Assembly (NCBI GenBank): GCA_021771675.1
Contig: JAETOP010000111.1
Span: 1-12,122, forward strand
Origin: Oscillospiraceae bacterium
GTDB taxonomy: Bacteria; Bacillota_A; Clostridia; Oscillospirales; Oscillospiraceae
Direction: 5' to 3'
Length of the DNA: 12,122 bases
Shown: positions 7,109-12,122 of the stretch, in pieces
Position numbering within the stretch: position 1 is the first letter of the stretch
How the letters are laid out: each line of letters begins with the position of its first letter
Translations under genes and position numbers: made by a program
Notes under the pieces: generated by a model
Database searches by the model: none
Seen by the model: the letters and a program-made list of their open reading frames with translations, nothing else
Told to the model about the DNA's origin: nothing

Positions 7109-7999
7109 ATGCTGAACAATAACTATTTTGAGACCATCTTTTTTGAAGACGGGAAGATTTTTAAAGTATCCCGAAGCGTAGATATGTCATTTGTTAATAG
7201 AATGCACTGGCATCCTTTTGTCGAAATTCTGGTGGGACTTGACAGTTTGAACAAGGTCAGCGTCAACCTGAAAGAATACGTCTTAAAAGTAAACGATATT
7301 CTCATCATTTATCCGGGAGATATGCATTCAATTCTGTCCTGCACCGAAAGCTCCATGTTTGTCATACAGTTTTCCGTCAATCTGCTTTCTGTCATACCGG
7401 AGCTTGGCAAAAGCATTTCTCTTCTGTCTATGCAGCCCTATATCCCCTATGACCCTGGTTCCGCTGAAAGCGAGCGATTGGTTATGATGCTCAAAGACTT
7501 TTTTGAGGCCTATGAATCCGGCAGCGCATTTCAGGAGGCACGGATGTATGCGCTCATGCTTAATTTCTTTGCAAACTTTGGCAAAAAATATTTGAGTATG
7601 CAGCGTGATGAATCCTCAGAGGCCGGTGCAGAGAAAAACACGGTCAGAATGATTGCTAAGGCCTGCGTGTATATTTCGCAGAATTGTACATCGCCCATTA
7701 CATTGTCGGATGCTGCTGCATTTGTAGGCATGAGCAGATCCCATTTTGCCCGCTTGTTTAAGCAGAACACCACCTCTACCTTTGTGGATTTTCTAACCGC
7801 TGAAAGGGTGAGGCGGGCACAGGATCTCTTCAGCCACTCCGACAAGAAAATAATTGATATTGCCTTTGACTCCGGGTTTACAAGCATATCCTCCTTTAAT
7901 CGGGCATTCAAAAAAGTGACCGGAATAACCCCAAGCGAATTTCGTCTGAGCCGTGCCTCCTCTGGCAATGCGGAGAGCGACCCGTTTCCCTGCGACTGA
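7109..7999 (+). CDS. AraC-family transcriptional regulator with cupin-like sensor
   Basis: 296-residue DNA-binding regulator. The N-terminal ligand-sensing half has the cupin-type HWHPFVEIL (33-41) and an IIYPGDMHS segment (66-74). The C-terminal AraC domain spans about 178-282, with a first helix-turn-helix near 198-219 (LSDAAAFVGMSRSHFARLF) and a second near 248-269 (IDIAFDSGFTS...FNRAFKK). It ends in the family signature GITPSEFR (272-279). GGAGGG at 7093-7098 lies ten bases before the ATG. The gene is clearly less GC-rich than the downstream metabolic genes. It sits between the divergent transporter operon and the phosphorylase gene, the usual place for a local regulator, and probably senses a sugar (inference). 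Self-control through the overlapping dyad is likely but unproven. Confidence 0.93.
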   Translation: MLNNNYFETIFFEDGKIFKVSRSVDMSFVNRMHWHPFVEILVGLDSLNKVSVNLKEYVLKVNDILIIYPGDMHSILSCTESSMFVIQFSVNLLSVIPELGKSISLLSMQPYIPYDPGSAESERLVMMLKDFFEAYESGSAFQEARMYALMLNFFANFGKKYLSMQRDESSEAGAEKNTVRMIAKACVYISQNCTSPITLSDAAAFVGMSRSHFARLFKQNTTSTFVDFLTAERVRRAQDLFSHSDKKIIDIAFDSGFTSISSFNRAFKKVTGITPSEFRLSRASSGNAESDPFPCD

Positions 8000-8147
8000 G
8001 CATATTCCTAAAAAACGACTGCTGCAGAATCGTTACCGGGAAGAGTGCAAGGAAAGTCAAGAAGATACATTTTTAGTCCTTTTCAAAACGTGGCGCTTCC
8101 GCTATACTTAGACTGTAATGATGCCCAAATATGCGGGAGGGATTTCT
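8000..8147 (+). promoter_or_regulatory. Intergenic region with a promoter for the phosphorylase operon
   Basis: TTTTCA (8080-8085), a 17-bp spacer and TATACT (8103-8108) form a plausible promoter. Transcription would begin near 8115, leaving a leader of about 33 nt. An imperfect dyad AACGA...TCGTT (8014-8034), with a central CTGCAG, lies about 45 bp upstream of the -35 and could be a regulator site or a weak transcript end for the regulator gene. No T-run follows it. Confidence 0.5.
8135..8140 (+). promoter_or_regulatory. Shine-Dalgarno deciding the phosphorylase start
   Basis: GGGAGG lies seven bases before the ATG at 8148. An in-frame ATG at 8118 would add ten residues but falls almost at the predicted transcription start and lacks a ribosome site. 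Confidence 0.8.
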
Positions 8148-10529
8148 ATGCGTTATGGATATTTTGACAATGAACATCGGGAATATGTGATTGACCGGGT
8201 GGATTTGCCGGCGTCCTGGACCAACTATATCGGTCTGAAGGACTTATACGGCGTTTTCAACCACACCGCCGGGGGCTACGTGGTGTATAAGTCCTCGGAG
8301 TACCACCGGATCACCCGGTTCCGGGCCAACGGCGTGCCCATGGACAGCCCCGGCCACTATGTGTACCTGCGGGACGACGAGACGGGGGACTTCTGGAGCG
8401 TCTCCTGGCAGCCGGTGGGAAAGCCCAGGGAATACTACTCCTGCCGCCACGGCCTGAGCTACGTCAAATACAACTGCGACTACAGCGGCATCCACGCCCA
8501 GCAGAAGCTCTTTGTGGCCATGGACGACCCGGTGGAAATCTGGGACGTGACGCTGCGCAACAACTCCGGAAAGCCCCGGAAGCTTTCGGTATTCTCCTAC
8601 CTGGAGTTCAGCTTCCACCATGTGGCCATGGACAACCAGAATTTCCAGATGAGCCTGTACGCCGCCGGAAGCCGGTGCGAGGACGGGGTCATCGAGCATG
8701 ACCTCTACTATGAAGAGGACGGTTACCAGTTTTTCACCGCCAATTTCACCCCCGACGGTTTCGACTGCCTGCGGGATGCCTTCATCGGCCCCTACCGCAC
8801 CGAGCGCAACCCTATTGCCGTGGAGTCCGGCCGGTGCACCGGCAGCGCCGAAAAGGGCGGCAACCACTGCGGCTGCCTGAAAAAGACGGTGGAATTGCAG
8901 CCCGGAGAGGAAATCCGGCTGATCTACCTGCTGGGCGAGGGCGGCCTGGAAGCGGGCAGGGAAATGCGGCAAAAATACACCGCCGCCAAGGTGGACGAGG
9001 ACTTTGACCGGACGGCGGCCTACTGGGCGGACAAGCTCAGCCGTCTCCAGGTCTGCACCCCCAATGAGGGGATGAATACCGAGTTGAACATCTGGAATCT
9101 GTATCAGAGCGAGATTAACGTTATGTTCTCCCGGTTCACCTCCTTCATCGAGGTGGGCGGCCGGGTGGGCCTGGGCTACCGGGATACCGCCCAGGATGCC
9201 ATGATGGTGCCCCATTCCAATCCGGAAAAATGCCGCGGCCGCATTGTGGAGCTGCTCCGGGCCCTGACCACCCAGGGCTACGGCCTGCACCTGTTCGAGC
9301 CCCGGTGGTTCGAGCAGGAGGAGCCTCAGAAGGATTTCAAATCTCCCACCGTTGTCCCCACCCCGGACAAGAGCCAGATCGTCCACGGGCTGAAGGATGC
9401 CTGCGCTGACGACGCTTTGTGGCTGGTGTCCTCCATCGTGCAGTATGTCCGGGAGACCGGCGACGATGGCTTCATCGATCAGACCGTCACCTACGCCGAC
9501 GGGGGCGCGGGTACAGCCTATGAGCACATGAAGAAGATTCTGGATTTCTCCGCCCGGGAGGTGGGCATCAACGGCATCTGCAAGGGCCTGCGGGCGGACT
9601 GGAACGACTGCCTGAACCTGGGCGGCGGCGAGAGCGCCATGGTCAGCTTCCTGCACCACTGGGCCATCGGCAATTTCGTGGCCCTGGCAAAGCACCTGGG
9701 ACGGACGGAGGACGCCGCCCACTACGAGGCCATGGGCGAAGAAGTGAAAAAGGTCTGCCAGCAGGTGCTGTGGGACGGAAAGTGGTACATCCGGGGCATC
9801 ACCGCCGACAACCGGCGCATCGGTACCCAGCTTGACGAAGAGGGCAAGGTACACATGGAGAGCAACACCTGGGCAGTGCTCAGCGGCGTTGCCGACCGGG
9901 AGCGGGGCCTTGCCGCTATGGACGCCGTGGATGAGTACCTGTTCACTGAATACGGCCTGATGCTCAACGCCCCCTGCTACACCCGCCGGGACGACAGCAT
10001 CGGCTTTGTGACCCGGGTCTACCCGGGCCTGAAGGAAAACGGGGCCATTTTCAGCCATCCCAACCCCTGGGCCTGGTGTGCGGAGGCAAAGCTGGGCCGG
10101 GGCAGCCGGGCCATGAAATTCTACAATGCCCTGTGCCCCGCCCTGCAAAACGACAAGATCGAGGTCCGACAGTCCGAGCCCTATTCCTACTGCCAGTTCG
10201 TGGTGGGCCGGGATCACACCGCCTTCGGCCGGGCCCGGCATCCCTTCATGACCGGTTCGGCCGGGTGGGCCTACTACGCGGCCACCCAATACCTGCTGGG
10301 CATCCAGCCGGACTTTGACGCCATGGTCATCGACCCCTGCATCCCCGCTGATTGGCAGGAGTACACCGTAGTGCGCAGGTGGCGGGGAGCGGAGTACCGC
10401 ATCCGGGTGGTCAACCCCAAGGGAGTGGAAAAGGGCGTGGCATCCATCACCCTCAATGGCGGGGCCGTGGAGCGGGTGCCGGTGATGCCCATTGGAAGCG
10501 TCAACGAAGTCATGGTCACCATGGGGTAA
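8148..10529 (+). CDS. chbP: GH94 N,N'-diacetylchitobiose phosphorylase (probable)
   Basis: 793-residue GH94 inverting phosphorylase. Chitobiose phosphorylase converts (GlcNAc)2 plus phosphate to GlcNAc-1-phosphate and GlcNAc in the cytoplasm. The N-terminus MRYGYFDNEHREYVI (1-15) is the GH94 opening and supports this start. From memory, blocks such as GHYVYLRDDETGD (69-81), MDNQNFQMSLYAAG (161-174), ESGRC...NHCG (226-242) and SFIEVGGRVGLGYRDTAQD (332-350) match Vibrio chitobiose phosphorylase more closely than cellobiose phosphorylases; I did not align them. The catalytic motif is RADWNDCLNLGGGESAMV (482-499), with D487 the likely general acid. Phosphate-site residues are probably H637 (FSHPNPW, 635-641) and T702-G703 (TGSAGW, 702-707). 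The length agrees with the family. It carries no signal peptide, so it acts on imported disaccharide. The following mutase gene, 12 bp away, handles the sugar-1-phosphate product. Cellobiose or another beta-glucoside remains the alternative substrate. Confidence 0.85.
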   Translation: MRYGYFDNEHREYVIDRVDLPASWTNYIGLKDLYGVFNHTAGGYVVYKSSEYHRITRFRANGVPMDSPGHYVYLRDDETGDFWSVSWQPVGKPREYYSCRHGLSYVKYNCDYSGIHAQQKLFVAMDDPVEIWDVTLRNNSGKPRKLSVFSYLEFSFHHVAMDNQNFQMSLYAAGSRCEDGVIEHDLYYEEDGYQFFTANFTPDGFDCLRDAFIGPYRTERNPIAVESGRCTGSAEKGGNHCGCLKKTVELQPGEEIRLIYLLGEGGLEAGREMRQKYTAAKVDEDFDRTAAYWADKLSRLQVCTPNEGMNTELNIWNLYQSEINVMFSRFTSFIEVGGRVGLGYRDTAQDAMMVPHSNPEKCRGRIVELLRALTTQGYGLHLFEPRWFEQEEPQKDFKSPTVVPTPDKSQIVHGLKDACADDALWLVSSIVQYVRETGDDGFIDQTVTYADGGAGTAYEHMKKILDFSAREVGINGICKGLRADWNDCLNLGGGESAMVSFLHHWAIGNFVALAKHLGRTEDAAHYEAMGEEVKKVCQQVLWDGKWYIRGITADNRRIGTQLDEEGKVHMESNTWAVLSGVADRERGLAAMDAVDEYLFTEYGLMLNAPCYTRRDDSIGFVTRVYPGLKENGAIFSHPNPWAWCAEAKLGRGSRAMKFYNALCPALQNDKIEVRQSEPYSYCQFVVGRDHTAFGRARHPFMTGSAGWAYYAATQYLLGIQPDFDAMVIDPCIPADWQEYTVVRRWRGAEYRIRVVNPKGVEKGVASITLNGGAVERVPVMPIGSVNEVMVTMG

Positions 10530-10534
10530 GGAGG
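10527..10534 (+). promoter_or_regulatory. Ribosome site embedded in the chbP stop codon
   Basis: The stop TAA (10527-10529) runs straight into GGAGG, making TAAGGAGG seven bases before the mutase ATG. Ribosomes ending on chbP are well placed to reinitiate, so the two products are probably made in step. Confidence 0.75.
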
Positions 10535-10541
10535 CAGAGCG

Positions 10542-11954
10542 ATGATTCATTTTGGAACCGGCGGCTGGCGGGCCATTATCGCCGACGACTTCACCAAGGA
10601 AAATATCCGCCTGGTGACGCAGGGGCTGTGCAGCCTGATGGAGAAAGAGGGCCACGGCGGGGAGACGGTCTGCATGGGCTATGACCGGCGCTTCCTGTCC
10701 AAGGAGGCCATGTTCTGGGCGGCGGAGGTGCTGGCGGGCAATGGCTTTCACCCCTATGTGATTAACCGCTCCGTGCCCACGCCCCTGATTATGTTTACGG
10801 TGAAGCGGATGGAGCTGTCCTATGGGCTGGCCATCACCGCCAGCCACAACCCGGCAATTTACAATGGCATCAAGGTTTTCACCGCCGGCGGGCGGGATGC
10901 GGACGCTGCCGTCACCGGGAAAATCGAGGCGGAAATCGAAAAGCTGCGCCCCGAGGATGTGAAGAGCATTCCCTACACCGAGGCTTTCTCGGCGGGAATC
11001 GTCCGGGAGGGGTATCCCTTCAACGAGTACATCGACAGCATTCTTCAAATGATCGACGTTCATGCCATCCGGCGTTCCCGGCTGCGGATTGCCATCGATC
11101 CCATGTACGGCGTCAGCTACAACTGCCTGCGAACCATCCTTTTAACCTGCCGGTGTGACGTGGACATGATCCATGAGCAGCACGATACCCTGTTCGGCGG
11201 GAGAATGCCTGCTCCCAGTGCGGAGACCCTGAGAATGCTCTCCACCTATGTGGTGGACAACCGGTGCAACCTGGGCATTGCCACCGACGGGGATGCGGAC
11301 CGGCTGGGGGTCATCGACGAGCACGGCAATTTCCTCCATGCCAACACCCTGCTGGTGCTGCTGTACTATTACCTGCTGAAATACCGGCTCTGGCACGGTC
11401 CCTGCGTCCGGAACAACTCCACCACCCACCTGCTGGATCGGGTGGCGGCGGACTTCGGGGAAAAATGCTATGAGGTGCCGGTGGGCTTCAAGCACATCTC
11501 CGCAAAAATGACCGAGACCGACGCCATCATCGGCGGAGAGTCCTCCGGCGGCCTGTCGGTAAAGGGCCATATTCCGGGGAAGGACGGCATCTACTCCGCC
11601 GCTCTGCTGGTGGAGATGCTGGCTGTGACGGGAAAGACTGTGGCGGAGCTCTATCGGGAGATCACGGAAAAGTATGGGATGCTCTGCTATGAGGATGCGG
11701 CCTTTACCATGACCCCCGCAAGAAAGCGGGAGCTCCAGGAGCTGATCTTTGTTCAGGAAAAGACGCCTGAATTCGAGAAAGAAGTGGAGAGAATCAACCG
11801 TGAGGACGGCTGCAAGGTGTATTTTGCGGACGGAAGCTGGGTGATCTGCCGCTTCTCCGGCACGGAGCCCCTGCTGCGGATGGCGGCAGAGGGCGAGACC
11901 TCCCAGCAGGCCCAGGGCTATATCCGCCAGTGGCGGGAAATGCTGGAACTGTAA
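10542..11954 (+). CDS. Phosphohexomutase, alpha-D-phosphohexomutase superfamily (likely sugar-1-P to 6-P)
   Basis: 470-residue enzyme with the full four-domain mutase pattern. The N-terminus is FGTGGWR (4-10). The phosphoserine loop TASHNP is at 99-104 with S101 as the active serine. The metal loop DGDADR is at 249-254. The sugar-specificity loop GGESSGG is at 331-337. The phosphate-binding loop RFSGTEPLLR is at 437-446. All key residues are present, so it should be active. It is 12 bp after the phosphorylase gene with a coupled ribosome site. The expected job is conversion of the phosphorylase product: GlcNAc-1-P to GlcNAc-6-P if chitobiose is the substrate, or Glc-1-P to Glc-6-P if cellobiose is (inference). 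The specificity loop resembles PGM1-type GEESxG loops more than bacterial GlmM. It has no export signal. Confidence 0.92.
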   Translation: MIHFGTGGWRAIIADDFTKENIRLVTQGLCSLMEKEGHGGETVCMGYDRRFLSKEAMFWAAEVLAGNGFHPYVINRSVPTPLIMFTVKRMELSYGLAITASHNPAIYNGIKVFTAGGRDADAAVTGKIEAEIEKLRPEDVKSIPYTEAFSAGIVREGYPFNEYIDSILQMIDVHAIRRSRLRIAIDPMYGVSYNCLRTILLTCRCDVDMIHEQHDTLFGGRMPAPSAETLRMLSTYVVDNRCNLGIATDGDADRLGVIDEHGNFLHANTLLVLLYYYLLKYRLWHGPCVRNNSTTHLLDRVAADFGEKCYEVPVGFKHISAKMTETDAIIGGESSGGLSVKGHIPGKDGIYSAALLVEMLAVTGKTVAELYREITEKYGMLCYEDAAFTMTPARKRELQELIFVQEKTPEFEKEVERINREDGCKVYFADGSWVICRFSGTEPLLRMAAEGETSQQAQGYIRQWREMLEL

Positions 11955-12122
11955 TTGAGATGGAAGATAATTAGGGCAACACCGCACAATAGGAGCTGCG
12001 GGTTTTGGCGGATCTTTTGTACCCACTCTTCAGTTTGGAAAAAGGGAAATACACAAAGTATTCCGCCTTTTGGGGGACTTTGATTGGGCACAAAATCTCT
12101 CGCCGAGAACCCTTGTCCTATT
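11955..12122. other. Non-coding tail with nested complementary segments
   Basis: No gene is seen after the mutase stop. CCGCA (11982-11986) pairs with TGCGG (11997-12001) and is followed by GTTTT, a weak terminator-like element. Further on, TTTTGTACCC (12015-12024) and GGGCACAAAA (12086-12095) are complementary with one G-U-compatible mismatch. CAAAGT (12054-12059) pairs with ACTTTG (12077-12082) inside them, and GGCG/CGCC lies outside. This nested pattern suggests a structured RNA, a miniature mobile element or the edge of a genomic repeat. Confidence 0.4.

Noticed and set aside
8010..8034. Catabolite-repression (cre) site near AAAAAACGAC, and the matching 10-mer at 7083-7092
   Set aside because: The TG at the left of the cre consensus and the right half are not matched. 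The repeated 10-mer is A-rich and could be chance.
8118..8147. Upstream ATG for the phosphorylase, adding ten residues
   Set aside because: It lies almost at the predicted transcription start, has no ribosome site, and the family N-terminus begins at the ATG at 8148.
8244..11063. 939-codon minus-strand open frame across the phosphorylase and mutase genes
   Set aside because: A shadow frame produced by high GC at third codon positions. The plus-strand genes carry complete catalytic motifs, and the antisense translation is rich in His, Gly, Val and Ala without recognisable domains.

Overview
The window looks like chromosomal DNA from an anaerobic, Gram-positive-type gut bacterium, probably a Clostridia/Oscillospiraceae relative. 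The reasons are strong AGGAGG ribosome binding sites, tightly packed Opp-type genes, many cysteines in the proteins, and GC-rich metabolic genes beside AT-rich regulatory DNA. This placement is an inference; there is no rRNA or marker gene in the window.

Layout. (a) 1-111: intergenic DNA with a perfect inverted repeat. (b) 112-6789, minus strand: a six-gene run transcribed right to left. It encodes a URO-D-superfamily (MtaA/CmuA-like) protein, two Opp/Dpp-type permeases, two Opp/Dpp-type ATPases, and last a family-5 substrate-binding protein. (c) 6790-7108: a divergent AT-rich control region with two similar dyads, each abutting a candidate promoter, and overlapping alternative hairpins in the leader of the minus-strand operon. 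(d) 7109-7999, plus strand: an AraC-family regulator with a cupin-like sensor domain. (e) 8148-11954, plus strand: a GH94 phosphorylase that reads very like N,N'-diacetylchitobiose phosphorylase, followed 12 bp later by a hexose-phosphate mutase. (f) 11955-12122: a non-coding tail with long-range complementarity.

Working model (inference). The transporter imports a small ligand, the phosphorylase splits an imported disaccharide with phosphate, and the mutase converts the sugar-1-phosphate to the 6-phosphate. If the phosphorylase is a chitobiose phosphorylase, the set parallels the Vibrio chitobiose locus, where a family-5 'peptide-type' ABC transporter, a GH94 chitobiose phosphorylase and a phosphohexomutase sit together. 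The Opp-like transporter here would then be a (GlcNAc)2 importer rather than a peptide importer. The URO-D-like gene at the head of the transporter operon does not fit that model and is the main unexplained part. All genes appear intact; I see no transposase, CRISPR array, tRNA or rRNA.
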